Positions 1-9,272 of a DNA stretch of 64,000 nt are shown piece by piece. The notes beneath the pieces are model-generated. The model searched no databases and was not told where the DNA came from. It saw only the letters and a program-made list of their open reading frames with translations. How positions within the stretch are numbered: position 1 is the first letter of the stretch; each line of letters begins with the position of its first letter. Source of the stretch: Opitutus sp. ER46 (GTDB lineage Bacteria; Verrucomicrobiota; Verrucomicrobiia; Opitutales; Opitutaceae); contig NZ_QAYX01000018.1 in the NCBI RefSeq assembly GCF_003054705.1, forward strand, positions 62,001 to 126,000, in the 5' to 3' direction. The position numbers and the translations under genes are program-made.

Positions 1-2245
1 AGTCGAGCAGTTGGACGGTGGCGGGCGGGTTGTAGGTTTCAGCGTAATTGAAGTACGGAGAAGCCCACTTCGTGACGTGCACGATGGTGCCCAGGTTCTT
101 CGTCAACTTGCTCGAGCGTACATCCGGGGCGTTATAATCATCCTTGAACCGATCGTTGGCGTACTGGGCCAGCCGGTTGCCGTTGCCGTCGCGCGGACGG
201 GTGTCGGCCGCAATCGCGGGCCCCGTCACCTGCCCCGCGGCGTTCTTCGGCAGGTACGTCAGCGAGGTATAATCCTCCGGCGCATCCGGACGCAGGATGC
301 CGGTCACGCCATCCCAGCTATCCGGATCGTAGTCGCCGGCGCGGATCTGTTGGCGGTTGGTGTTGTAATATTTGTCCGCGCGGAGGGCGCCGAGAAACAC
401 GAGCCGGCCATCGAAGTACTTCGCGTTCAGGGCCGCGACCCCATGGGTGTAGCTGCTCTTCTTGTCGGTGAGCGAGTCGGCGCGGTCGTTCTCCTGGGCC
501 CAGATGGGGGAGATGGTCGTGTCGAGACCGGTCTGCGGATTGATATAGCGGATCGTTTCCGGCATATTGAAGGGCCGGGAGTCTTCATTCCAGTAGCGAC
601 GCACGCGAATGATGTCCGTAGCCGTCATCTCATTGCTGCTCGCGCCCCAGCGGCGATGGTCCGCGTTCTGCGCGATGCTGCGGTTCTGGGCACTGTTGGT
701 GAAGGTGTACTCCGAATACCCGCCCATGAGGTTCCAGGTGTAAAAGCCCCACTTGTTGAGGTCCTTGAACGAACCCACCGCGAGGCGGGCGGAATTGGCG
801 TCGGCGGTGTTGATATTCCGCCGGAGGGAGGCATCGCCATACGGGTAAAGGACGTGCGGATTCGGCGCGCCGTTGGGCAGGAGATTATTGATATCGATAT
901 ACATCTGGTTCGAGCTCCGGACGTCCATCGTATAGGTCCGCTGGTCGGTGCGGTTCGCATCGGCAGCCAACTGGATATAGATATTCTTGATCCGATGATC
1001 GATCGTGAACTGGAGATCGCGAAACCGCTCGGTCAGCACCGGCCAGTCGGTCGCGAGACTGAACGTGCGCGAGGGGATGACGAAATGGGAGCCGCTGATG
1101 GCGTTATCGAACCGCCGCTCCGGGATGTTGAACGAATAGTGGATGTTGCTGTTGTTGCTGTTGAACCCCGGCAGCGTCTGGCCCTGAAGATAGCCCGCGA
1201 TCGGCACCTGGCGATTCTCGCCCCCGCCCATGGTCATCGGGTCGTTCTGGTAGTTCATCACGGCATTCAGGCCGGAGAAGGGGTCCCACACCTGGTAGCC
1301 GGCGGGGCGGCGGGAGACGCCGATGCTGTTGGCGTTCGACGGCAGCTTGGCGAGGAGGCCGCTGAACGTCGTCTTGCCGTCCCAGCCGCTGAGGCGATCC
1401 GTCAGGTTGTTGAAGGTGCTGTTGCGGGCGGTCTCGCCGTACTCACCTTCGACCCGAACGGTGGTCTCGGGCGTGAGCTTGTACGAAAGCGTCAGGAACG
1501 CGGACTTGATCCGGCTGAAGTAGCGGTCACGCCAGCCGTCGCTGTCGACATGGACGAGCGCCAGGCGGGCCGCGAACTTCTTACCGAAGGACCGGTTCAC
1601 GTCGGCCGTCGTGCGGAAGTTGCTCCAGGAGCCGACCGACTGGGAAAGCTCGGCGAAGGTCTGGTCGAAGCGCGCCTGCTTGGTCATCGTGGTCGGCACA
1701 CCACCCAGCGACCCGTTGCCGAAGAGCACCGCATTGGGGCCGCGGCCGATGTCGAAGCGCTCGACTGCATACGCGTCGTTCGGCGCCTTGTACGTAAAGA
1801 AATTGCGCATGCCGCGCCCGCCGCCGGAACCGCGGACGTTGAACGAGCCGGGATCGTTGGACTGGTCGTTGCCGAGACCGGCACCGACGGTTGAGACGAC
1901 GCGGACCGAGTTCGGCGCCCAATCCGCCGCTTCTGTGATGTTCTCGAGACTCAGCGCATCGATGAAGTCGCGCGTGATCACCGAGTAGGCGACCGGCGTG
2001 TCCTTCAGGTCGGTCGCAAGGCGGCCACCCGCGAGCGAACTCGCGGCGACGAAGCCCGTATCGCGGTCGGTGCTCACTGTGAAGGGAGACAACTGAACCG
2101 TGTCGTCCTCCGTGGTGATGGGAACCGGTTTCTTGGTTGCCGCGGCGGCGGCCGCGTTGGGCGTCGGGGCGGTCTGGCCGAACGCCGTGGCCGCGGCAGC
2201 GAGAAGCAGCGCGGGCAAGGCAGCGTAGCGTGCGTGATAGGTCAT
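1..2245 (-). CDS. TonB-dependent receptor, 3' part beyond window edge
   Basis: Outer-membrane, energy-coupled importer, probably for an oligosaccharide. Translation from the ATG at 2245 gives a signal peptide (MTYHARYAALPALLLAAAAT), an Ala-rich spacer, then the motif LSPFTVSTDRDTGFVAAS and a plug domain with VERFDIGRGPNAVLFGNG at roughly residues 155-175. The reading frame is still open at base 1, where it reads PYFNYAETYNPP, a typical barrel segment, so about 748 codons are inside the window and the C-terminal barrel is outside. It is the last gene of a minus-strand run starting with the sensor kinase at 6701, though a 216-bp gap separates it from the hydrolase gene. The substrate cannot be read from the sequence; the surrounding glycosidases suggest a plant or algal glycan. 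Confidence 0.93.
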   Translation of the reverse strand, partial: MTYHARYAALPALLLAAAATAFGQTAPTPNAAAAAATKKPVPITTEDDTVQLSPFTVSTDRDTGFVAASSLAGGRLATDLKDTPVAYSVITRDFIDALSLENITEAADWAPNSVRVVSTVGAGLGNDQSNDPGSFNVRGSGGGRGMRNFFTYKAPNDAYAVERFDIGRGPNAVLFGNGSLGGVPTTMTKQARFDQTFAELSQSVGSWSNFRTTADVNRSFGKKFAARLALVHVDSDGWRDRYFSRIKSAFLTLSYKLTPETTVRVEGEYGETARNSTFNNLTDRLSGWDGKTTFSGLLAKLPSNANSIGVSRRPAGYQVWDPFSGLNAVMNYQNDPMTMGGGENRQVPIAGYLQGQTLPGFNSNNSNIHYSFNIPERRFDNAISGSHFVIPSRTFSLATDWPVLTERFRDLQFTIDHRIKNIYIQLAADANRTDQRTYTMDVRSSNQMYIDINNLLPNGAPNPHVLYPYGDASLRRNINTADANSARLAVGSFKDLNKWGFYTWNLMGGYSEYTFTNSAQNRSIAQNADHRRWGASSNEMTATDIIRVRRYWNEDSRPFNMPETIRYINPQTGLDTTISPIWAQENDRADSLTDKKSSYTHGVAALNAKYFDGRLVFLGALRADKYYNTNRQQIRAGDYDPDSWDGVTGILRPDAPEDYTSLTYLPKNAAGQVTGPAIAADTRPRDGNGNRLAQYANDRFKDDYNAPDVRSSKLTKNLGTIVHVTKWASPYFNYAETYNPPATVQLLD

Positions 2246-2405
2246 TGCGGTGCGGTTTGGGGCGGGTCCGTTCCGGGGGATTCGAGGAACGTCTGAAGCG
2301 GCGCCGAGTATCGGCCAAGGGCCCCGCGCCGCCTATTGTCCGAACGGACAGTCCTTCGTGTCACTTGCCCGCGACATTGACAATGGCCGGCTCACGCCCG
2401 GCTCC

Positions 2406-2426
2406 CCAGATGGCGCAGCCATCTGG
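2406..2426 (-). terminator. Hairpin downstream of the alpha/beta hydrolase gene
   Basis: A perfect 9-bp stem CCAGATGGC / GCCATCTGG with a GCA loop lies 36 bp past the stop of the minus-strand hydrolase. There is no T-run, so it is at best a weak or Rho-assisted terminator or a transcript-end stabiliser. It is the only structure I see between 2246 and 2461. Confidence 0.35.
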
Positions 2427-2461
2427 ATTGGCCGGCGGTCGGAGGCAGGCGCGGCCGCCTG

Positions 2462-3781
2462 CTACGCCAGCCAACGCTCGAACCACGCGAAGGCCTCTGC
2501 CTGCAGCGGCGCGCGGAAGCAGTGGGGCACGTCGTGAAACGTTCCGCGGAAGCGTTCCGGGATGCCCGCCTTGGCGTAGAGCCGCGCGAGCTTGGCGATG
2601 GCTCCCTGCAGCCCGCTCATCGGGTAGAGCCGGTCCTGGCTGCATTGCTGCACGAGGAGTGCGCCCGGCGCGTGCAGCGCGGCGGCATCGGGGAGGTCGA
2701 GCGCCGGGTACAAGCCCGGCACATACGCCATCCAGGTGTGGTGCCGCAGGTGATTCCGCAGCTGCGCCGCAAACTCGGTCATCCAGCCCGTCACGCAGGC
2801 GGCCTTGATCCGCGGGTCGGCGGCGATGAGGTGCGCGGTGCGCAAGCCGCCGAGCGAAAGCCCGGCGCAACCCACGCGCGCGGGATCGACCTCGGGCCGC
2901 GTGAGCAGGTAGTCGACGGTCCGCATGTCGTCCCACACCAGGAGCCCGGGCCAGGTCGCACCCGCGGCGAAGATCGTCTTGGCCGTGAGGTGCTCGTACT
3001 GGCCGCACGTGCGATCGATCGCGGCCATCCACTCGGACGAACCGGGGCGCGCGGTACGGGCGGTCTGGATCGCCGCGCGCACGTCGCCCGCCGCGCGGGC
3101 CGGGTCAAGTTCCTCCACTCGGAGCCGCCGCGCGCCGAAATAGAAGGCGTCGGACACCAGCACCACGAAACCGCGCGCGGCCAACGCCTCGGCCCAGGCG
3201 CCGTCATAGGCATCCGCGCGAAACGCCGCGAGGGCCTCCGAGTCGGAGGCCGCCGAGAGCACCTTCTCGTGGGCCCAGACGTAGCGCCCGCTGTGGTCAT
3301 GCATCGCGATCACGGCGGGCAGCGGTCCGCGCCGCCCACGGGGCAGGAGAACGCGCGCGGGTATGTCGTACGCGGCGGTGGCGCGAATGCGCACGGTCTC
3401 GACGGTGAACGCCGCGCGCTCCTCGCGGCTGACGAGAGTGGCGCCGAGTGGCTCCGCCGGCGGCGCGTAGCTGAGCTGGCGATGAAAGACCGGCCGCGCC
3501 TCACGTTTCCACGTCTCGAGGTCCCGCCAACGCGAATCAAGAAACGACAGCGCGGGTCCGCGCACGCCGGCGAGCCAGGCCAGCGGCGCGTGCAGGTTGG
3601 CGAGGTCCGGCGGGTTGCCAGTGACGGGCGGGATCGCTGGCGGGGACGCGGCGGGACCGGAATTCTCCGCGGCGACGGCCGACAGCGGCAGGCCGGCAAG
3701 CGGCAGCGCCAGCCCCCCGAGCACACCGAGGGCCTCGCGACGGGAAAGTTGGGTTGAAGGCGGCAACGGAGTTGAGGACAT
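2462..3781 (-). CDS. Tat-exported alpha/beta hydrolase (esterase-like)
   Basis: Predicted serine hydrolase of 439 aa acting outside the cytoplasm. The N-terminus has a twin-arginine signal (SRREALGVLGGLALP, about residues 13-27). The nucleophile elbow is GLSLGG near residue 305, the acid is probably the Asp in CSQDRLYP, and the histidine lies in HDVPHCFR near the C-terminus, which ends FAWFERWLA. This order fits the dienelactone hydrolase/acetyl-xylan-esterase branch of the fold. It follows the response-regulator gene by 29 bp and precedes the TonB receptor, so release of acyl groups from an imported glycan is plausible. The substrate is not determinable here. The start is supported by the complete Tat signal. 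Confidence 0.82.
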   Translation of the reverse strand: MSSTPLPPSTQLSRREALGVLGGLALPLAGLPLSAVAAENSGPAASPPAIPPVTGNPPDLANLHAPLAWLAGVRGPALSFLDSRWRDLETWKREARPVFHRQLSYAPPAEPLGATLVSREERAAFTVETVRIRATAAYDIPARVLLPRGRRGPLPAVIAMHDHSGRYVWAHEKVLSAASDSEALAAFRADAYDGAWAEALAARGFVVLVSDAFYFGARRLRVEELDPARAAGDVRAAIQTARTARPGSSEWMAAIDRTCGQYEHLTAKTIFAAGATWPGLLVWDDMRTVDYLLTRPEVDPARVGCAGLSLGGLRTAHLIAADPRIKAACVTGWMTEFAAQLRNHLRHHTWMAYVPGLYPALDLPDAAALHAPGALLVQQCSQDRLYPMSGLQGAIAKLARLYAKAGIPERFRGTFHDVPHCFRAPLQAEAFAWFERWLA

Positions 3782-3810
3782 GAGAGACGCGGCCGCGCCC
3801 GCCGGGCCGG

Positions 3811-4431
3811 CTAGACCTTGAGGAGCCCGCGCTCGAAGCCACGCGCGACGGCCTCGGCGCGGTCGGCCGCCTGGAGCTTGACCAGCAGCGCGGCAACGTG
3901 GGCCTTGGCCGTGCGCTCCGAGATATCGAGCAACCGGCCGATTTCACCGTTGGTGAAACCCTGGCGCACGAGGCTCAGCACCTCCAGTTCGCGCCGCGAA
4001 ATCTGTCCGTTTTCCTCGCTCGCCGCCATCTGGCGCGCCGCGGTCTCGCCGATCGTACGCTCGCCGGCCACGACCCGGCGGATCGCCGCGACCAGTTCGG
4101 CCCGGCGGACGTTCTTGGTGACGTAGCCGTCGGCGCCGGCGTCGAGCGCGTGCCGGACATCTTCCGGCGCCTCGGACGAAGTCAGGATGAGCACGCGCGC
4201 CTTGGGAAACTCCGCGCGCAGCTTCTCAAGGGTCTCAATGCCGTCCATCCCGGGCATGCTTAGGTCGAGCAGCATGATGTCGGGCTGGTGCTGGCGCCAG
4301 GCAGCGATCGCCCCGGGGCCGTCGTCGGCCTCGGCGATGACCGAAAAATCGGGCTCGCAATTCAGCACGTTGGCAAGCCCGGCGCGGAGCACAGGGTGAT
4401 CGTCCACGAGCAGGAGGTGAATCGTCGACAT
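3811..4431 (-). CDS. NarL/LuxR-type response regulator
   Basis: DNA-binding response regulator. The receiver domain (residues 1-120) shows VDDHP (acidic pocket), the phospho-acceptor Asp in LLDLSMPGMDG, the conserved Thr/Ser switch in LILTSSE and Lys in YVTKN. The C-terminal LuxR HTH has RELEVLSLVRQGFTNGEIG and TAKAHVAAL. I place the start at 4431 (MSTIHLLLVDD) because GGAG lies 9 nt upstream. An in-frame ATG at 4473 would add 14 residues without known homology. It sits 89 bp downstream of the sensor kinase on the same strand and is surely its partner. Likely targets are the adjacent hydrolase and TonB-receptor genes (inference). Confidence 0.93.
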   Translation of the reverse strand: MSTIHLLLVDDHPVLRAGLANVLNCEPDFSVIAEADDGPGAIAAWRQHQPDIMLLDLSMPGMDGIETLEKLRAEFPKARVLILTSSEAPEDVRHALDAGADGYVTKNVRRAELVAAIRRVVAGERTIGETAARQMAASEENGQISRRELEVLSLVRQGFTNGEIGRLLDISERTAKAHVAALLVKLQAADRAEAVARGFERGLLKV

Positions 4432-4520
4432 GCGGGGAAGCTCCGGGGTGGCCCGGACTTGAGCGCGGATCATAAACGTTTCGGGTTCAGGGGACCATCG
4501 TACTTTCGGCCAGCGGCGGG

Positions 4521-6701
4521 TCAGGCGACGTCCTCATCGTAGGCGCGCACCGGCACCTCGAGGTGAACCACAGTGCCGCGGCCCGGCGCGCTCTCGACGC
4601 GCAGCGTGCCATCGAGCCGCTCGATGCGCTCGCGGATGCCGGCGAGACCAAAATGGCCCTCCTTGGCGCCGACCTGCCGGCCCGGCGTGAAGCCGACGCC
4701 GTCGTCGCGCACCTCGACGACGATCCAGCCCGGCTTTTCGCCGTGGCGCGCCTCGAGGATCACGCGGCGGGGCCGGCCATGCTTAAGCGCATTGTGCAGC
4801 GCCTCCTGGGCCGCGAGCAGGAGATTGCCGGCGACGAAATCCGGGACGCGCCCGAGATCGGCGGCGACGCGCACCTCGACCTCCGCCGCGTGCAGGTTGC
4901 GGGCGCGTTCCACCAGCGACTCGAGCACCTTCGAAAAATCCAGGTCCTTCAGCGGCAGGCTGCGCAACGCCCAGACCGAGCTGCGCAATTCGTTCACCGC
5001 CACGTCGAGCATCCGCCGGGCCACCTCGAGGTGGTTGCCGCGGCTGCCCTCGGGGCGGCTGGCAGTGGCTTCGCACGCCTCAAGCTGAAAGCCGATCCCG
5101 CTGACGGTCTGCAGGAGCGTGTCGTGCAACGTGGCGGCGAGCCGGTTGCGCTCGCGCAGGGTCGCGCGGAACTCGAGCGCGGCGTCGTGCCGCGCGCGCA
5201 TCTCCGCCGCGAGTTCCTGGGTCTTGCGCCGCACCTGCTTCCGCAGCTGCCACGCCCACAGCAGCGACCCGCCGAGGGTGAGCGCCCCAACCGCGATCAC
5301 CGCGAGCAGCCGCCGGGGCGTCCACCAGGGCGGCGCGCGCAGGACGACGACCTCCGTCGGATCGCGGAGCAGGATGCTCATCTGCACCGGCTGCAGGAAC
5401 GACCGGCTCTGGGGGACGGCGCCGTATTCGAGCTGCACCACGCCGGTGACCTCCACCTCGCTGCCGGGCAGGAGCGCGGCCAGAGCCTTCTCGTTCCCGT
5501 AGGGCAGCGTCGCCTCGAGAATCATCTTGCCCTGACGCAGCGTGAGCCGGCTGCGGGTCTTGGCGTCAGCGGGAGGCACGTCGACGCTGATGAGCGCGGC
5601 GCGAAACCGGATCAGGTGCCCGTCGTAGTCATGCGGCCGCGCCGCCTGGCCGGTCTCCACGGCGAGGGCGTTGATCCGCATGACCTCCTCCGGCGTGATC
5701 GCCTCGGGCGGCGGCGGCGCCTCGCGCCCAATCCGCCGCACTTGCGCCCCGCCGAGGCCGCCGATCTGGCGCGTCATGTCGATGAAACCGACCGCCTCCA
5801 CGCGGTCGCCGGGCGTGAAGCTCTCTGCCGCCGTGACGGACTTGGCCTCGACCCGGACCACCTTGGCGCCGTCCTGCAGGTAGAAGCGCGACGGCCCGAG
5901 GACGCTCGAGACGGTGCCCACGACGCGCACGCGATGGGCGGGCTCGGGATCGGGCTGGAACACCCGTAACCGGTCGAGCTGGGCAAACGGCCCGGAGAAC
6001 GGGACCTCCGGCGCGTCCTTCTCGACGATGACATCCCCCGGGATGCTGACCATGACGCGGGCATTGAGAAACTCACTCCGCGTGTTGAAGCCGCAGCCGC
6101 CGACACCACGGACGCGCACCTCGGCGCCCAGGATCGTGAACGGGTCCTTCAAGACGGCGTTGGAAACCATCACGAACACGATGTCGGGGCCCATCTGCAT
6201 GTTGAGGCGCCAGCCGTCCACCACCCGCTCGAAGGCGAGCACCACGCCGCGCGCCTCGATGCGCTGGCCGGAATCGTGCCCGTTGAAGAAGCGTAACCGG
6301 TCGAACGGCCGCGCCGGCGGCAGCGGCTTGGTGCCCAGAATGCGAATCGCGCGCGGGGAGATCGCCGGGGCGAAGCCCGCCGGATTCGTGACGCCCTCGA
6401 TCTCCAGCTCCATGCCCTCCCGCACGCGCTTGAGCTCGGCGTCGTCGCCCGCCCACACGCCCATCTTCCGCGCACTGGGCACCTGGATCCAGATGCCGCC
6501 GGAGTCGTCCTGCAGCGCGAACTCGTTCGCATCGAAGCGCCACGTCACCACACCCCGCACCTGAACCGGCGCTGCATGCGCCATCTCCTCGCGGGGCATC
6601 GCACGGATGTCGGCGAGGCGCGTCAGCGGCGCAGCCGCCGCCAGCAAGCCCGACAATGGGAGCAAGAGGGCGAACAGGAACGCGCGGCGGGGTGAAAACA
6701 T
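4521..6701 (-). CDS. Membrane sensor histidine kinase with large periplasmic region
   Basis: Two-component kinase of 726 aa. An N-terminal export/anchor segment (FLFALLLPLSGLLAAAAP) is followed by about 430 extracytoplasmic residues with repeated 'VRGVVTWRFDANEFALQDDSGG'-type units resembling OB-fold strands. A transmembrane helix lies near 463-486, then a short coiled linker and a HisKA_3 domain with the phospho-accepting His in AATLHDTLLQ (about residue 526). The HATPase domain carries ALHNALKHG, DDGVGF and GHFGLAGI. This is the NarX/DegS class, which matches the NarL-type regulator encoded next. It is divergent from the GH3 gene, with 150 bp between the starts. The periplasmic part probably senses a sugar or cell-envelope ligand; the ligand is unknown. 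Confidence 0.92.
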   Translation of the reverse strand: MFSPRRAFLFALLLPLSGLLAAAAPLTRLADIRAMPREEMAHAAPVQVRGVVTWRFDANEFALQDDSGGIWIQVPSARKMGVWAGDDAELKRVREGMELEIEGVTNPAGFAPAISPRAIRILGTKPLPPARPFDRLRFFNGHDSGQRIEARGVVLAFERVVDGWRLNMQMGPDIVFVMVSNAVLKDPFTILGAEVRVRGVGGCGFNTRSEFLNARVMVSIPGDVIVEKDAPEVPFSGPFAQLDRLRVFQPDPEPAHRVRVVGTVSSVLGPSRFYLQDGAKVVRVEAKSVTAAESFTPGDRVEAVGFIDMTRQIGGLGGAQVRRIGREAPPPPEAITPEEVMRINALAVETGQAARPHDYDGHLIRFRAALISVDVPPADAKTRSRLTLRQGKMILEATLPYGNEKALAALLPGSEVEVTGVVQLEYGAVPQSRSFLQPVQMSILLRDPTEVVVLRAPPWWTPRRLLAVIAVGALTLGGSLLWAWQLRKQVRRKTQELAAEMRARHDAALEFRATLRERNRLAATLHDTLLQTVSGIGFQLEACEATASRPEGSRGNHLEVARRMLDVAVNELRSSVWALRSLPLKDLDFSKVLESLVERARNLHAAEVEVRVAADLGRVPDFVAGNLLLAAQEALHNALKHGRPRRVILEARHGEKPGWIVVEVRDDGVGFTPGRQVGAKEGHFGLAGIRERIERLDGTLRVESAPGRGTVVHLEVPVRAYDEDVA

Positions 6702-6851
6702 GGGAGCCGGAAAGCAGCGGCAGAGCGGAGCCGAGGTTGCAGCGCCGGCCCGCGCCCGGGCAAACGCAATTCACTGCGGCGCGGTTGGCCGGTCGGCCAA
6801 TAGCGCGCGGCTCCTCGCCCGGAGATACTTCCGCCCATTTTTCCGCTGCCC

Positions 6852-9272
6852 ATGATTCTCGTCTCCGCGCCGTCACGACGGCTCGCCCTGCCCTGCCTCT
6901 TTCTGATGTCCGTCCTCGCCGGCCCGGCGGTCCGCGCGACGGACTTCAACAAGAACGGACGCGTGGACGGGTACGAGGATCCGCAGGCCCCGGTGGAGCG
7001 CCGTATCGAGGACCTGCTCGCGCAGATGACGCTCGAGGAAAAGACGTGCCAGCTCGCCACGCTCTACGGCTACGGCCGCGTGCTGCGCGACCCGCTGCCG
7101 ACGCCCGAATGGAAGACGCGCATTTGGAAGGATGGCATCGGCAACATCGACGAGATGCACAACGGCATCGGCCCCCGCGCGGTGTCGCCCTACAACCAGA
7201 CGCCCGCCGCCACGGCCGAGGCGCTCAACACCCTCCAGCGCTGGTTCATCGAGCAGACGCGACTCGGCATCCCGGTCGACTTCACCAACGAGGGCATCCG
7301 CGGGCTGAACTACGTCGGCTCGACCAATTTCCCGTGCAACCTCGGGCTCGGCGCCACGTGGGACCGCGACCTCGCGGGCCGGGTCGGCGCGGTGATCGCC
7401 GCGGAGGCCCGGGCCGTCGGCTACACCAACGTGTATGCACCGATCATGGACACTGCCCGCGATCCGCGCTGGGGCCGCGTGGTGGAAAGCTACAGCGAGG
7501 ACCCTTACCTCGTGACGGAAATCGCGATCCGGATGGCGCGCAGCCTGCAGGACGCGGGGCTCACGGCCACGGCGAAGACCTTCGCCGTCTACTCGGAGCC
7601 CAAGGGCGGCCGCGATGGCGCCGCGCGCACCGATCCGCACGTGACGCCGCGGGAGATGGAGATGATCCACCTCTGGCCGTGGGAGCGGCTCGTGCGCGAG
7701 ACCGGCATCCGGGGCGTGATGAGCTCCTACAACGACTACGACGGCGTCCCGGTGTCGGGCAGCCACGAGTTCCTCGTCGACCGGCTGCGCCGGCAGTGGG
7801 GATTCACCGGATACGTGGTGTCGGACAGCGGGGCGGTGGAGTTTCTGCAGACGAAGCACCGCGTGGTGGGGACATACCCGGAGGCGGCGGCGATGTTCGT
7901 GCGCGAGGGCGGCAATGTGCGGACGAATTTCACGTTTCCCGACGCGTACATCCTGGGGCTGCGGGCGGAGGTGGCCGCGGGCCGGCTGGATCCCCGCGTC
8001 GTCGACGAGCGCGTGCGCGACGTGCTGCGGGTGAAGTTTCTCGCCGGGATCTTCGACCATCCTTACGTGGAGCACCCCGAGCGCGCCGCCGCCGTGATGC
8101 ATCGCGCCGAGCACCAGCAGGTCGCGCTCGAGGCGGCGCGGAAATCGCTCGTGCTGCTGAAGAACGAGGGCGGCGCCCTCCCGCTCTCCCCCACCCTGAA
8201 ACGCATCCTGGTGTGCGGGCCAACGGCGCAGAACACGGAGACGTGGTTCGACCGCTATGGCGCAAATCACGGGCGCGTGGTCTCGCCGCTGGAGGGGATC
8301 CGCGCCCGCCTGGCGGGCATGCCCGTCGAAGTGACCTACGCCGAGGGTTGCCCGGTGATCGACGGCGACTGGCCGGAATCGGAGATCATCCCCGAGCCGC
8401 CGACGGGGGGCGTGGCCGCGCAGATCGCCGCCGCGGCGGCGCAGGCCAAAGCCGCCGATGTCGTGATCGTGTTCCTGGGCGACGCCAACGCCACGATCGG
8501 CGAGGCGCGGAGCCGCACGAGCCTCGAGCTCCCGGGCCACCAAAACGATCTGGTGCGGGCGCTGGTCGAGACCGGAAAACCCGTGGTGGCCGTCCTGCTC
8601 ACCGGCCGGCCGGCCTCAGTCAACTACCTGCAGCGGCACGCCGCCGCGATCCTCTCGGCGTGGTTCCCCGGCGAGGCGGGCGGCACCGCGATCGCCGAGG
8701 CGCTCTTCGGGGACCTCAACCCGGGGGGCAAGCTGCCGATCACCTTCCCGCGCACCGTCGGCCAACTGCCGTACAACTTTCCCTTCAAACCCGGCAGCCA
8801 TGCGACCCAGGATGGGAAGGATGATCCCAACGGCCTGGGCGCCGCCGCCATCGAGGGCGCCCTGTACCCGTTTGGCCATGGCCTGAGCTACACCACCTTC
8901 GCGTACCGCGACCTGCGGGTGAGCCCGGCCGCCGTCGCGCCGGACGGCGAGGTGAGCGTCACTTGCACGGTCACCAACACGGGCCGGCGTGCCGGTGACG
9001 AAGTCGTGCAGCTGTATTGCCGCGACGTGGTGAGCAGCGTTACCACCTACGAACTCAACCTCGTGAACTTCCAGCGCGTGTCCCTCCAACCCGGCGAAAG
9101 CCGCACCCTCGAGCTGCAGGTGCCGGCGCGCGCGCTGGCGCTCATCAACCGGCAGGGCCGGCGCGTGGTCGAGCCGGGCGCGTTCGAGCTGCACGTCGGT
9201 TCCTCCAGCACCGACCTAAGGCTGCACGGCGGCTTCGAAATCCGGTCGCCCGGCAGCGGCTCTCGGCCATGA
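6852..9272 (+). CDS. GH3 beta-glucosidase/beta-xylosidase
   Basis: Secreted glycoside hydrolase family 3 enzyme of 806 aa that releases terminal beta-linked sugars. A signal peptide covers about residues 1-29. The N-terminal TIM barrel contains VDFTNEGIRG and the nucleophile Asp in YVVSDSGAVEF near residue 325. An alpha/beta sandwich domain follows (VLLKNEGGALPLS, GDANATIGEA), and then a C-terminal fibronectin-III-like domain with FGHGLSYTTF and DEVVQLY. Length and domain order are those of standard GH3 enzymes. The stop overlaps the next start by ATGA, so the two genes are translationally coupled. The region upstream, to the divergent kinase gene, is 150 bp and must hold both promoters. Confidence 0.95.
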   Translation: MILVSAPSRRLALPCLFLMSVLAGPAVRATDFNKNGRVDGYEDPQAPVERRIEDLLAQMTLEEKTCQLATLYGYGRVLRDPLPTPEWKTRIWKDGIGNIDEMHNGIGPRAVSPYNQTPAATAEALNTLQRWFIEQTRLGIPVDFTNEGIRGLNYVGSTNFPCNLGLGATWDRDLAGRVGAVIAAEARAVGYTNVYAPIMDTARDPRWGRVVESYSEDPYLVTEIAIRMARSLQDAGLTATAKTFAVYSEPKGGRDGAARTDPHVTPREMEMIHLWPWERLVRETGIRGVMSSYNDYDGVPVSGSHEFLVDRLRRQWGFTGYVVSDSGAVEFLQTKHRVVGTYPEAAAMFVREGGNVRTNFTFPDAYILGLRAEVAAGRLDPRVVDERVRDVLRVKFLAGIFDHPYVEHPERAAAVMHRAEHQQVALEAARKSLVLLKNEGGALPLSPTLKRILVCGPTAQNTETWFDRYGANHGRVVSPLEGIRARLAGMPVEVTYAEGCPVIDGDWPESEIIPEPPTGGVAAQIAAAAAQAKAADVVIVFLGDANATIGEARSRTSLELPGHQNDLVRALVETGKPVVAVLLTGRPASVNYLQRHAAAILSAWFPGEAGGTAIAEALFGDLNPGGKLPITFPRTVGQLPYNFPFKPGSHATQDGKDDPNGLGAAAIEGALYPFGHGLSYTTFAYRDLRVSPAAVAPDGEVSVTCTVTNTGRRAGDEVVQLYCRDVVSSVTTYELNLVNFQRVSLQPGESRTLELQVPARALALINRQGRRVVEPGAFELHVGSSSTDLRLHGGFEIRSPGSGSRP

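Noticed and set aside
11-1894. Long plus-strand open frame opposite the first gene
   Set aside because: It is the mirror of the TonB-receptor coding strand. Its Arg/Val/Gly-rich translation shows no domain, while the minus strand gives a clear plug-and-barrel protein.
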